This document shows, piece after piece, positions 1 through 12,600 of a DNA stretch of 64,000 nucleotides. Each line of letters begins with the position of its first letter. Position 1 is the first letter of the stretch. The translations under genes were made by a program, and so were the position numbers. The notes under the pieces were generated by a model. It was given only the letters and a program-made list of their open reading frames with translations, did not search any database and was not told the origin of the DNA. Origin of the DNA: Oscheius tipulae (Eukaryota > Nematoda > Chromadorea > Rhabditida > Rhabditidae); NCBI GenBank assembly GCA_037178975.1, contig JASJZH010000006.1:4154001-4218000 (forward strand), written 5' to 3'.

Positions 1-130
1 TCAGTCCCTCTTCGTTCCAAACCCAAACGCAGACGACTTCCTCGATGGATACCGCGATGGCGCAAAAAGCATCGGTAACTCAACATTACCTTAATTTTTT
101 ATTTTTGATAGTAACCACGTATTTTTTTAG

Positions 131-2276
131 TTCCGATGAGGAAGTCGAAGAGGTAGAGGAGGAAGAAGTTGTCGAGGAAGAGATCGAGGAAGAAGAGGTA
201 ACTAAGGCTGCCGTCCCTTCTGAAGAACCTCGCCATGAAAGGTGGGGTCATTTTGAGATGAAAGCTAGGATACCATGACTGTTGGAAACGTTCCCACGCC
301 CACTCTTTAAATTAGGTGCTTGAGGTTTAGGAACAAACACTTTTGAAGTGACATGATAAACATATCTCTCGCGTGACGAAAAGTAAACTGAACATCCGAC
401 TAGTGATATCATGCAAACCAACCAAGTTCCACTTTTCAGAGTCATCTCAAAGTCCTACAACGATGATGAGGTCGAAGGTCTCACCGAAGGAGAGAAAGCC
501 ATGGCCGTCTGTTTAGCACTGTTCTTACAGTATCATTGTCTTTTCAGGCTGCGAAGCGTCGTCATGAGGAGGAACAACAAGCCAAGTTGCTCGACTACGA
601 GGAGAAGCGTCGTACCGAGCGTGAGAAGGTTATTTTTTTGAGTCATGATTTGATACATCAAGGTCATGCTTTTCTGATGTTAGCCTCGTGCAAAAGTTAT
701 GCTTTCCCTCAAAAACAATCTACATATGATTATATGTTGTTGACGAAATCTGTTTGCAGCTAATGGATGACAAGAAGTGCAAGACTGGGTCATGCGACTA
801 GAAAATATATCTAAAAGAGATTAGAAGCATGTCCAATTGTTCAGAGGCTGTCCTTTAAACGCATAAAAACAGGTTGTAAGCGACTAAACATCTTGACGAC
901 ACAATACCACAATTCATAGAACAAATAGTTATGCGCTCCATGAGAGAAGTGCATTTGGCCATGATTCATTTTAAATCGTATCATCATTGACCCTTAGAGC
1001 CACACATGCGTATCATTTGACCAAGTGCATTCCTTGTAAATACTTCTTGATCTGCTGGTTGTCGTGATTGCATGACGCGTCTAATTAGAAGACCTTCGTT
1101 AATGTGCATTTCAGGAAGAGGAAGAGCTCCGTCGACTGAAAGAAAAACAAGAGAAGCGTCGTCTTGAGCGTGAGCAAGAAGAGCGTGAAATGCTCGAAAG
1201 ACGTCAACAAGAAGACGAGAGACGTCGACGTGAAGAAGTATAAAGCTCTTTTGACTAGGAACTAGTGTACTGTTCAGGAAGAGCGCAAGCAGCGTGGTGA
1301 GGACGAAAAGCGTAAAAAGGAAGAGTCCAATCGCAAGAAGAACCAAATCAGTGGTGGCGCCTTCACATCGCTAGTCAATACTGCTGGGCCTGGTGGACGG
1401 TAACTGGCTCTTTGACTTTAGATCTTTCAATTCCAGTAACTTCACTATCCCCAAGAAGTCGGAGACCATGGGAGACAAATTCGGAAACATTGTGCAAGCC
1501 AAGCAAGAAATGGGCATGACTAAAGACCAACAGGAACAAGCCAAGAAGGTCTTTCCAGATTTGTTGCAGATAACAACCTATTTTTAGATTTTCCTCGCCC
1601 AAGTGGCTAGGGGTCTGGCTGAAGCTTCAGGGCTCCCTCAAGCTGACCTGAAAAACAAGATCAAAGAGCTACACCAGCGTATTTGTAAGCTCGAAGCTGA
1701 CAAGTACGATCTGGAGAAGAGGCACGAAAGACAAGAGTACGATGTGAGAGAAGTTTCCAAAGAGTTCGTTTCTCATCCGTTTTTTCAGCTGAAAGAGTTG
1801 AACGAGCGTCAACGTCAAGTGGCTCGTAACTCTGCCTTGAAGAAGGGTCTCGACCCTACCGAGGCTGGAAGCTCGAGATACCCGGTATACCTTTTTTGCT
1901 TTCTTTTCAGACAGTCACATCATTTTATAGCCAAGAGTTCGCGTCGTCTCCAAGTACGAAACCAATTCTGAGGCTCTGTCTTTCCATGACAAACGCAGCG
2001 TGTTCCTCAGCGTAAGTAACTGTGCTGTTTTCAGCCTAAAATCCAACTCGTGTCCAAGTATGATCGTCAGATTGATCGGCGTAATTTTACCGAACGCCGT
2101 TCCATGTATGAAAACGTATGTCCTGCGTCGAATCTGTGTCAGTCCTTGTCCTTGTTAAGAAAAACGCACATCCTTGTTTCCCCGGAGTCCCCCCGCCGGC
2201 CGTAATGTTGGAGAAGGTGATCCTGAAGTACGACACAGATGAGAAAAACGAGGACGAACCGGAGGAAGAAGAGTAG
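131..2276 (+). CDS. tnt: Troponin T (thin-filament, tropomyosin-binding subunit)
   Basis: Muscle thin-filament protein that anchors the troponin complex to tropomyosin. Exons read in phase: 131-241, 440-506, 548-628, 1115-1237, 1278-1399, 1437-1548, 1588-1743, 1789-1884, then either 1931-2011 or 2035-2115, then 2160-2276 (TAG). The first visible exon starts [12 protein letters not shown], the acidic troponin T N-terminus; the start codon lies in an upstream exon that I could not fix (possibly outside the window). The middle exons carry the family core: [29 protein letters not shown], a long Arg/Glu helix, [59 protein letters not shown]. The C-terminus is the acidic DEPEEEE tail. Length about 355 aa. 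The donor at 242 (gtgggg) is weak but is the only one giving the right phase. Intron 629-1114 (486 nt) is unusually long for this gene. Confidence 0.93.
1931..2115 (+). other. Mutually exclusive exon pair of troponin T
   Basis: Two adjacent 81-nt exons (1931-2011 and 2035-2115) are both phase 0-0 and encode homologous 27-residue segments. They begin [10 protein letters not shown] and [10 protein letters not shown] and share the V-S-K-Y core and an F...RS spacing. The 23 nt between them carry a GT donor and a cag acceptor but are far too short to be removed as an intron, so the two exons cannot be joined to each other. Each joins correctly to 1884 upstream and 2160 downstream. Confidence 0.85.
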
Positions 2277-3251
2277 AGCTGTTCTCAGTCGCCGTCTGTT
2301 TTTGTCACGTAGATATCTATCCGTCATTAAATGTGATCCTAACCTCAATGCCATTGTTTGATCTTAACACGACACTACTACAGCCGCACAAAAAGGTATC
2401 TGATCTTAGGAAGTGCTACGACACTACTTTTTTGGCTTCACTTTTTATTAGTTAAGCATTTTTCCATTTATGTCCCAACTTTTAATAACCTCGAGTATCA
2501 AGAGGGTTCAAGAAAAACGTGCTAATCGCTTCAGGTCGTAGAAAACCTTGAGACTAACTATAATCGGTTCCCCCTTCAAAAATTGTGATTAACCTCTTCC
2601 GAGTATAAAAACTTCTCCCCTCGTATAACTCAGAACTTTTTGCAGGTGTTACGCCATAATTGGGTATGAGACAGACGAGGAAATTTGTTGAATCTTTATC
2701 GGGAAATTAGTATCTAAATTAAGCATTGGGAATTCGTGCCGTCAGCTTTGTCCAATTTCAGACCAAATTAAAAATACCTATACAGACCTATACATCTGAA
2801 AAGGCGAACACCTCGTGCCCATGAAATCAACATATTTTGTTTTTGTTGCAGGCAGCTATTGTTCATATGTCCCCTTCTTTTTTGCCATCGACAACAGCAA
2901 AAGCTTGGTTATTTTTACCCCCTTGTCATTTGATTCGGATATCAAAGAGAACAGTTAATATTATATCCCCGGATTATCCATTAGCATATAAGTGGGTGTT
3001 GAAGGTCGCGCCAAAATAGTACAACCCACCAAGTTATGCACTACATGCCTCGTCGGACAAATTTTAAGAAATGGGCAGTGAACTTGAATCGTTGTGCAGT
3101 GAGGTCAAAAAGCATTACTCAGAGCTGTTCCAAACATGGATGCCTAGTATTGAAATACCACCATAGTAGATACGGTACTCCAACCCACGTCAAGGCATTT
3201 CTAATTTGAAAGGGTCTATTGTCATTACTGTACTGAGAACACCTAGCTGCA
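2277..3251. other. Intergenic; no gene seen
   Basis: Troponin T 3' flank with an ATTAAA hexamer at 2326-2331. The rest is AT-rich with only short, unconvincing ORFs; nothing else could be supported. Confidence 0.5.
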
Positions 3252-4173
3252 ATGTCTACACGACGTCACAAAGTGCATGTGGTATTAATGTTTTTATGTT
3301 TTCTGTCCGTAACGGATCTGACGTCTTGTTCAGCCGGAGTTGTAAAACACGTTGCAAAATCACGTCTTTCAGCAAAGCAAGCGGGATCAGTCGCCTGAAT
3401 TGTCCAAAGGATCGGCTCGTCCGCCAGCTGAGTGGGGTAGAAAGATCGTTCACGAAGACATCGAAGCTTATCTCAAGAATCCTGATCGTTGTCCAAAATA
3501 CGTCGAAAAGGTATTTCCCCACGCAGTTGGCTACTGGAGAACTTGTTTTTCGTGCATACATCTCTAAGCCACAGTTTGTAGAAGCATAGAAAGCGGAGAT
3601 CATTGTTAAGAGGCTCTTGTCGAAATTGGTATTATTGCACTCTCACGCTGGGAAAAAGTAAAGAACAGAAAGCGAATGACTCGAAATTCACAGATCTCAC
3701 TTCTACTGAGAAGCTCTAGAATTTGTCTCTTTGGAATTTTAACTAAATGAAGAGAACATTTTTTTTCTGTTAGATAAACCTCTAGTGAATGCCCGAAAAT
3801 TCTTTCTTTACTGCTAATGAACGATTTACAGAAGCCACAGTAACATAAAGGAAATAGTAATGGTAAATTTTTAGTTATGCTTGATTTTCTACCCTCAAAA
3901 GCCTAACGCTTCCAACAACTAACAGAAATTGTTCGAGTACAACTGGGTTGAAGTAGAACTTCAAAGCTGCTTACTATTGCTTGACTCAGTTAGATTGCTT
4001 CGCTGTAAATACTTAATACGGATCGCACTTTGTATTTTTTCTTGCAGGGAGAGAATGACTCCACTGATACTCGAAGATCGCCGCCTATGGCCGTAAGACC
4101 ATTGATCATCCCCAAAATCTTTGTAAGGAAAACGCTCGCTACCGTACCCAAGAATCATTTTCAGGCAAACTGA
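3252..4173 (+). CDS. Possible small gene, about 70 aa, unrecognised
   Basis: Four exons fit together, all in phase 0: 3252-3272 (MSTRRHK), 3373-3510, 4048-4092 and 4165-4173 (ends Ala-Asn-stop). The second exon is the best evidence. It is 46 open codons bounded by ttcag and a gtattt donor and contains a protein-like stretch (RPPAEWGRKIVHEDIEAY, then LKNPDRCPKYVEK). The third encodes GENDSTDTRRSPPMA before a good gtaaga donor. The product would be basic and hydrophilic with no signal peptide or membrane segment. The 537-nt second intron could hide further exons, and the set could instead be a decayed remnant of a larger gene. I do not recognise the family. Confidence 0.4.
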
Positions 4174-7100
4174 TGCTCCACTTTAAGTCGTTTGCAAAGT
4201 CCAAAACTGACAGCTCCGTGTTATTTTTATCATAATTATGGTTATATCTGTGTGTGTGCGACCAATATGTAATTCGAATGAACGAATATTTAAGTGCCCC
4301 AGTATCTGGCTACTGTGTAATCAACGCAAAAAACCCCCGTTAGCCTGAACTGAAATTGCACTTTAGGAAAATAATCTGTTTCATATAGTGTGGATAGTCT
4401 TATTTCGTGTACGGAGATTATCACAGAGTCTGTTCCGTTCGTGAAGACGGCTGTTTCTGGTGACGCTCGTCGTGGTCAGATTGGCTGAAGTTCAGAGGAT
4501 TAGAAATGGAAAAACTGCAAATTAGAGGACTTCCTTTTTCTATGAGGCATGTCATCCAATACAAACTGATGGACTCCGGATCAGAACACGGCTAAGAAGA
4601 GCTAGGCGTTCCTCAAATAGAAACAGAGAGGTTCCGAACAGACGTTATGTTAAGCCGGAAGAAATGTGAGAGGTGAATAAGGTGTTCCTGAGACGATTAG
4701 AATAAGCTCAAATGATGTTAGCCTGTTTTCAAGATTGTGCTTCCCTGTTTGACCAGGATTTTCCTACTTGATTATATAATAAGACGGAAAAGTGAGCAAG
4801 AGATCATTCATGGTTCTTTGCACTTCGTCCTTTTTTTTCGAGGCTCAGTGACTGCAGAGTTGAATGACTCCAATTCTAACAGGTTGAAGTGTTCTATGTA
4901 TATTTGGAGAACTTATGAAACTTTCTTTCTGCTTCAAAGCCATTTTGCTCTTTATGGTCGAAAAGTTGTGATAACATGACGTACTATAGTAAACATATAG
5001 TCCATTTGTGGCAATATGGAAAACTTGACCGATGCGATTTCATAACAGAACGCAAAAAGTACTCCCAGAAAAGTTTACCAGTAAAAGCAAATATTTCATT
5101 CCTATGCTCACAGATGTTTTAACAGCTCTGAAACTGCACGATGCAATGTTTAGCAAATAATACATCGATTTTTTTTAACGCATTTTGGGACACAACTGGA
5201 TAGGAACGTTGTAGATGTTTTCCCCAACCTTGTACTTCTCGCAGAGACCCATCGTGGATTCATTTAAGTCTCCTCTGTCAAACACCTTGCGTCGTCCGTG
5301 CTGGACAGAATGTCACAACTACTATCCTTATTCATCTAGATTGAGAACGCGTTTGAATATAATCACTCTGACTGAGAAGACATAACGAAATTTAGCTATC
5401 TAAGTCCCCACTCGATTAGAATAGCTCCCTAAATGGCGGAATGAGCACGCTTGCACTTAAACCGGAACAAGCAACAAATATTTATCCAACAGAAACTTCA
5501 AAAATCCACGAGGTCCCTCTCCAAATTAACAATTTCATCCCTGCAGGGAGGATTGTTCTTCAAAGCAACACAAACCAGTGTGTGTGGGAGATAAGTTGGG
5601 AGGCTCTGTTATTTTGAGAAAAGCTCTCAGAAAGCTTGGACAGAAAGTGTTCAAGATTAGGAAGCGGATTGGCCCTGGTGAATACTACAATTGCGGTACC
5701 AAATGCCTTTAAGTCAAATTATCTCCAAATTTTAAGGTTCACTGCTTACATCACCTTTAGACGCCTTCAAAGAACGACCCCAAGTCTACACGGCTGTCTG
5801 ACTTTTCTAACCCGCCTTTTAGGCCTACTATGGCATCGAGTGTCCTTTCAATTGCTGGATAGAGCAAAATTAGATGGCTATCTGACGTGATGCCCTGTAA
5901 ATAAAACCTTTAGCAAATAAATCTTTGCAATAGTCCACATTACGTAGCGTAGGCCATGTTTTTTGTATGATACATAATGAAAAGCTGGTCATTTGACAGA
6001 TGATCAGCTGTCCAATTGCTTTACTTTGGCTATTACTTTGTGATATAAGGGTACGAGACTACAGTAGCCTGTCTTCATTGGGTTTACTCCCGACAACACC
6101 CGGTGTTAAATTTGGCTAAGCCATTTAGCTAATCACATTTACACGTGTCTACACGTGAATTTATAACTGTGACGGCTATTTCGGAGTGCTCAGCTTCCGG
6201 ATTTATATCAAAGGGGATTCCCCGTGCGAGAGTGGTTGAGACGTCTTGACTCACCTTTGAAATTCAGTGACTCTAGAATTAGTGACAGTACTCGGGGTAT
6301 TTAGAGATAACTAGATCCGAAGAAACAATCTTGAACCAAAAATTAGTCTGGTGACTTGGTGAAACATCAAAGACAAATGCATAGTTTGATATTTATTACA
6401 ATCTCCTATTCAGCGATGATACTCCGAAGTGCTGAAGATCGACAGAACAGCTTCTACGGGAAAAAAAGTGAATTAGTCGCTTTTCGTTGTCCATTTCGCA
6501 GAAACCGAACCTCCAGGGTGGCTAGCTTAGAGGTGTAACTTTAAAGTCATAATAACCCCGAAATCTATCAAGAACTTTCTTCAGTCATGTTGCGATTAAG
6601 TTTGAATGATCACTTTTGGGTTTTCGGTCTTTCTCATTATCACAGGACACAAAAAAACTTTTCGCTGAACAGTTTCTGGCCCAAACCAGTTAAAAATATT
6701 TATCGCACAAACATCGAGATGTCGTCCCGATTGTGATGTACTTGGAACCACGCTGTTTTCTCAAATGACTCTCCGACATTCGAAGGTCATTTCTCACAAG
6801 TGTTTTGTTATTTACTGTTTGACCCACAAACGGCTAGTTAAGACATTGTCTGCGTCGTTTAGAATGTTTCGTCATGACGACATACCGTGAAAACAGTGTA
6901 CACTTGCTAATATACGGTAGCACAAGTTTTCAACAAAATAGATCTGAACAAGACAATAGCCGTTTGTAGTATTTCCCTGTTGTTCACATCTAGCCCCGCT
7001 GCTTTGGAATTTTTACGAATCTGATCAACAGCTCATTGGGCTTTCTCATGCGAAACATGGCGAATAAAATGGGAAGTGAAGAGCTCAATGCTCCTGAATG

Positions 7101-7917
7101 CTGAAGACGTCACAATCGCTGTCTGCTCTACTGCTCTGCTTCACCGAACAATACATGTGATCTCCTCAACCCGCGGAAAACTCTCGTTGAATCAGAATTC
7201 CAGTGATCTCAAGGAAGCGGTTGCTCTAATTCTTAGATATAATCAAGCAGTCCAGATCAGAGATCTAGTTGTTATGATGTGAGAATGATACAAAAGAGTA
7301 CCTCACATTTGAAACCGAAATCCAGAATTGATGACAGATGAGACGTAAAGGGTGCCCTACAAAACGAACGCCACTCTGACGCTCATTTTTGCCCGGCTGG
7401 CATTACAAATAGCGGAACGAGCTTAACATATCGTATTCTTCAAAGCTCCAACTTAGTCATAGGCTGATACAAGCGTTCCGTCTTAAAAGTGCAAAGTTTT
7501 AAGAATTATTTCAGTTCTAAGAAAGATTTGAGAGGAAGTTCTATCCGCTTGAAACTTAAGCGGTCCATGGAACCATTAGAATAATGGGCTTTGTCCACAT
7601 TTCTCAAACGGTAACTTTTCATCACGGAAATTTCAATTATAGTAGTCAGAAAAGGAAAATCAAAGTTCAAGAGTAGACAGAATTGCAACTGATCACAATT
7701 TATTACCCGATACGGTTACAAATAAGATCATAACGGGAGATCAACTTTTGTTGGGTTTTGTACATACAATAGAGATCGGCATTATGAGTATGTATAAATA
7801 GGCTTCTAGAACACTTTCCCTCAAAAAAGGACACGTCGAATTCTGTGCTCCCCAATTAAGGGGCTAAAAAGTCTACTAACTACCTAACAAAAATTTGGGT
7901 TCACCGGGCACGGGATG
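4174..7917. other. Intergenic, 3.7 kb, no gene seen
   Basis: Both strands contain only short ORFs without splice context or recognisable protein sequence. No long inverted or tandem repeat was seen by eye. Confidence 0.5.
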
Positions 7918-9174
7918 TCACAGTTTTGTTTCTGATTCGCCTGGTAAGGCTGTAGGATAAAAGAATATTTCTGCTCGGTCCTCTCCGACCTCGTTTGACG
8001 CCACACATGTGAAAGTTCCCATGTGCTCGTCCCATTGAGCGTTCTTGATCAGCAGATCACCATTAGGGAAGACCTGAAAAAAGAGATTCAGTATTATTGA
8101 CGTGAGAACGCGAACGTTGTAATGAACCTTGTGATGTCAGGGACAATCCATCTTGGCCAGACTACGCAAAAAGAAAGCGCCTGACTTTTGCGGAAATGTT
8201 GTCTGGAAGCTTACCTCGTACCCGGGATGATTATTTAACAGCTCGCGTTCTTGGTTGTACCACGCTATGGCGGCATTCTTCTGACTCCTGCAGAGGAGCT
8301 GCACACTGTTTCCTTCATTTTCGAATCGAGACTCGGACCAGAGCTGGATGTAGGGAGGCTGAGGAGCGATTTCGCAAGACGACGTGCCAACTGAAAAAGA
8401 TCAAATAGTGGGGAGCTTCCGCAATGCGTTTTCAATTACTACGCATACGTGAAGGACGTAGACACCTAATCGCCTCAACGCCTTTGACGGATATTGTGTA
8501 GCTTATTCAGGATATTAGCAACATGTGGAAAACGCAAATGCAAAAGGTGTGCGACATTTCAATCTTTCCGAAAACGTACCAACTGTCAACTTGGCCACCT
8601 TCTCGATGGTCTGCCGTCCATTCGTGGCTATGCACTTGTACCGCCCTTGATGTTGACTGCTAACGCAAGGAATCCTCAATCGGCTAGAAGTGATTCCGTG
8701 CTGAATGGTCGGCTTCGCCACATTTCTTAGCTTCTCGTAAACTGTAGTTTCGTACTGACCGTCGACGATTTTACCATTGTGCTCCCTGAGAAATTAGCCG
8801 TTGGGATAATCAGGGTTGTAAACGAACCACAAAATGACAGGAGTAGGTATACCCGTAACTTCACACGTCATTTCTAGCTCTGAACCAGCATCGAGTGTCC
8901 GATCTTCCATAGTATCTTTTGTGAAACTGAGCTCCGGAGGGCTTGAGAGTTCAGCTGAAACAGATGGTTACAGTCAGTCTGTGGGGCGAACTCACTTTTG
9001 TCCAATTCTTCGCTGAGCGACCACATGGAATGGTCCATATTCTGAAAGATATGAAATTAGACAGGTCCAGTGCTTTCAGAATAAAACAAATGTAGGTCAC
9101 GTGGTATACCGTACCTTAACAACTCTTGAATAAACGTTGGAGAACAAGCAGAGACTGACAATAAGGCGGAGCAT
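7918..9174 (-). CDS. Secreted two-immunoglobulin-domain protein, ZIG-like
   Basis: Six exons: 9115-9174, 8996-9041, 8828-8954, 8580-8785, 8215-8390, 7918-8073; 256 aa. Residues 1-16 (MLRLIVSLCLFSNVYS) are a signal peptide. Two Ig domains follow: the first has Cys in LEMTCEVTG, Trp in VILWEHNGK and the closing GRYKCIATNG; the second has VQLLCRSQ, AIAWYNQE and GTFTCVASNEVGED. No membrane segment or GPI-like tail is visible. This size and two-Ig layout match the nematode ZIG family, small secreted Ig proteins known from neuronal position maintenance. Placement in that family is by pattern only and the paralog is not assigned. A TATA box lies about 40 nt upstream of the ATG. Confidence 0.88.
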
Positions 9175-9211
9175 TCTGTCACAACGTGCCTCGTACTGTG
9201 GCTATGGCTGC

Positions 9212-9218
9212 TTATATA
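9212..9218 (-). promoter_or_regulatory. TATA box of the ZIG-like gene
   Basis: Reads TATATAA on the minus strand, 38 nt upstream of the ATG at 9174, so transcription would start just before the ORF. Confidence 0.5.
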
Positions 9219-9580
9219 CCAAATGGGCGTGAGACATGGGGCGGGGCGAAGGAGATATGGGGGTAGAGCTATCAAAATTGACTAAATCCTTCTGAGGTCT
9301 ACTGTCAAGAGCAATGTACTTTCCAGGAACTGTGGCCCAAATGCACCACAGGTCAGATATTTGTGTCAGTACAATGATAGTGTCGTTATCTGTAACTGCT
9401 TTTATAAGACCGTCAGTTGCATTTGTGGCAGCAATCCAAGAAGAACAGCTGAAAGGTCAGTTGTTCATTGCTGCTGATACAATTTCCCATCATATGATGC
9501 ATTGTGCTGGATCGGCGATGTAACACAACCAGTTCCACCAATAAGGTAGCATCACATGTGCCTAGTCCATAGTCCAGTCC

Positions 9581-9645
9581 CGTGTAAATGGCTAAAAGAA
9601 AGTTGATCTGTACTTCAGATTAACTTTCCTTTAGCCATTTACACG
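9581..9645. repeat. 65-nt near-perfect inverted repeat (hairpin)
   Basis: Arms 9581-9610 and 9616-9645 are 30 nt each and complementary at 28 of 30 positions, with a 5-nt loop (tactt). As RNA from the plus strand one of the two exceptions is a G-U pair. It stands alone in non-coding DNA upstream of the ZIG-like gene. It could be a palindromic transposon relic or a small-RNA hairpin; the stem is more perfect than a typical miRNA precursor. Confidence 0.8.
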
Positions 9646-12600
9646 CACAACAGAACAAATCACAACAACGCGGTAGGTCTGCACCCTATATATTGTATCT
9701 GAGAAAGCATTTGTTTGTACTCTAGTTTACCGGCGTATAGCAGCTGATATGCAAATGACAATTATTTCAGCAGGCCTTCAATGTAAATAAGAGACGATTA
9801 TCATGTTGGAAGCTCTGGCATCCACAATATCTTCAGAACAAGAGAAATAGTCAATTTCTGATTAACCACGCTATTTTTTGAACGCAGTCTATCTTTAAAT
9901 GTCGAACCACAAAGTTTGAGCAAGCCTTGCATGAAACTTGTGCCTTAAATGGACCAGAAGAAAAATCAAGTGCAACATTTTGTAGGAAATGCCTTTTTCG
10001 TAAAACGAGAGAGTAAGTGTAAAAACAAACATTTTAAGGAGAGAGGCCAGCTTCCTTGCACGAGACCCGAGAGCGAACATCTAAGGTCAATCTTACGGTA
10101 GCTCCTATGAATTCTTTCATTTTGAATCTATAGCCTGGTGACCATTTCCTCTGATTCAAGGCTTCTGACAGTTTTAGAAAGTAATAAAAATACTTCGTAG
10201 CACAGATGTATTTTTTTACTTAGGTAATTGTATGCAATCTTTAGCCGATTAAGCCAGTTTCTTCCGTGTTTGAACTTCATTACTCTGCGGTCACTTGCTC
10301 ATGACGGAGAGGAACAAAAGGAGGACGGCGTTCCTCCAAGCAGCATACTTAACTTTACGAGGAACCAAGTGGTGCCAGCCTGAGCTCATAATATCCAGTC
10401 ATAGTGTAACACTGTTTACTCATGCATCATCTGATAAACAACACTTGGGACAGGTGTTCCTTCGTTCCCGTTCCTCAGGGATGACCGATTTGGCAATATT
10501 GGAAGTGTGTAGGCGGCGGAAACGGGCCGAAGTAAACTTTTAAGTAGTGATGCCTGCTACAATGATCTTTGTCAAGTGCATGATTGCATGAGTTGAGTTA
10601 GTCAGGTACAGCGCCAAAAAACTGTTGACTTAATACAATTTGAATGACGAAGAGATTTATACCGATTGGCTGGGCTGCAAAAAACTGCAACTAATACTTC
10701 CATCAGAGGGCACTGTTGATTCATGCATCGCCATGACCTGAATACCAAAATTCTAATAACAGATGTCGCGAGTGTGAGTGATTGTCGCTCTCCGATAAGA
10801 ATTCAAACATTGAAATTCTCGGATCATGAGTCCAATTCCTTCCAATCGTCAAAATTTTGCTGATTGCGGAGCGGTATTATCTGCACTCTCAAATGAAAAT
10901 CCAGAGCCTGACTGCAATAATTCCCGAATGATAAAGAAATCTCTGAATGAAGAAAAAAATCGTCTTCGACCCTTTCCAATTTCTTTAAGAGCAGTCAAAT
11001 TGTTGAGATGAGCAACAAGTTGGTGAAATGCACCAATTCGCTGAAAGGAAATCCCTCTACATGGTTCAGCTTCCTACAATACTGATAATACTGAAAGGGA
11101 AATGCTATAGTGCAGAGGGATCTACTGCCATCCGAATCATCAGCTTTTGGCCTTTTATTCTCACAGGGGCTCCTAATTCAGGGCGAAGATAGTTTGTTTT
11201 TCTATTTTAAGGCAAGTATTCCTGTTCAGATTAAGTCCTTCCTTCAAGACCATTCGTTCCAGACATTTCGTGTCTCTTCACGGGAGAAATCGCCATGATT
11301 CTTTCTTGACGTAATAGCGTAGATATAATCGTGAGGAAAAATCGCCGAAAGAGCCTCTCATCTAATAATACATGTGGCTGAGCATCTGTATCTGGAATAT
11401 CCTCAAATATCCCACAATGATTGTGAACTGAATTTGTAGATCTTTGGTGACATCAACTTGGACTGTTCAAGCGTAGATAAGTCTGATTCCGTCTTTGGCG
11501 AGAGTGCAAATGTTTTAGGGACAAGCTGGCTTGAGGACAAACTAGAGACTTTTGTATTCTACAGTTTTACAACTTTATCACCTACAGTTGAATAATAGTT
11601 GTAAATTTTAGGATGTTAAAAAAGCTATTAACCTCTAATTTCAAACATTCTTTCTCAGGCGGTATGGCGCTTAGAAGATTCGCAACGTTTCCTCAGCTGC
11701 ACTGGACTTTTTACTTGATCTTGATATTTCCACTTCAGTTTCTGCTCACTTAAAATACAACAGGTGTATTACGACAAGTCAAATCCGTAGTAGTCATCCT
11801 TGTACGCCTTGCAAGTAGGGAAAACACTTCAGCCAGAGGACATTTTGATTTTAATCCACAGCCATGATTTCGCATTGTTTTGGTAAAAACTGGGTAACTA
11901 CTTCAACCGGAAATCCATTAAAAATCCTGTAGGGAAGAACCTATAATACTAACTAAGCTGAAGATGAACTGCTTTGAGTGTATCAGTTCGAAAATCCGTG
12001 TATTTATTTTTTGCTCTGCGCTACACTCTAATAGCTAAATGTTCTCTGTATACGGATGTATGACAAATCTCAACCATTCTTGATCTCTAAAGCTGTTCAA
12101 AGAGGATTGGCGGGAGATCACGATCAACTTTGTCTGTGGGAGTGCCAAAACACCATACCAGAACACGATTTGGACTACTTCGACTAAGTGGAACACCCGA
12201 ACGTTGTTTTCGACTCTTCCTTTGAGCCAAACCGTTTCGAAATGGTTTGCGCAACGTTGCGTAACGGGCAGTTCTCAGGTCACCCTATACCTCAAACGGT
12301 GCGCAAAATAGCACCTGCTTCTGTGCGCAACAGTATAACCTCATGCTCGGAGCCATTAGGCTTGCCGGAAGCGCGGGTCAACGACGGGAACAGCTTATTA
12401 CGAAAGACTCGTTTTGTTCTGGAGGACTTGTCTTCTGTTTTTGAATGGACCCAGGTGACAGGTGCATGACTAACAATCTTATGACTCGGAGAGGAGCTCT
12501 ATGTACCATCTCTATCTTGTGCATGGGGAGAATAACTGTTTAATCTAGGTAATCCTGCCAGTTACCTGCGGTATGATAAGCACTGATTCACGGATTTGCC

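Noticed and set aside
12188-12469. 93-codon plus-strand ORF
   Set aside because: Sequence is not protein-like in composition around it and there is no supporting exon nearby.
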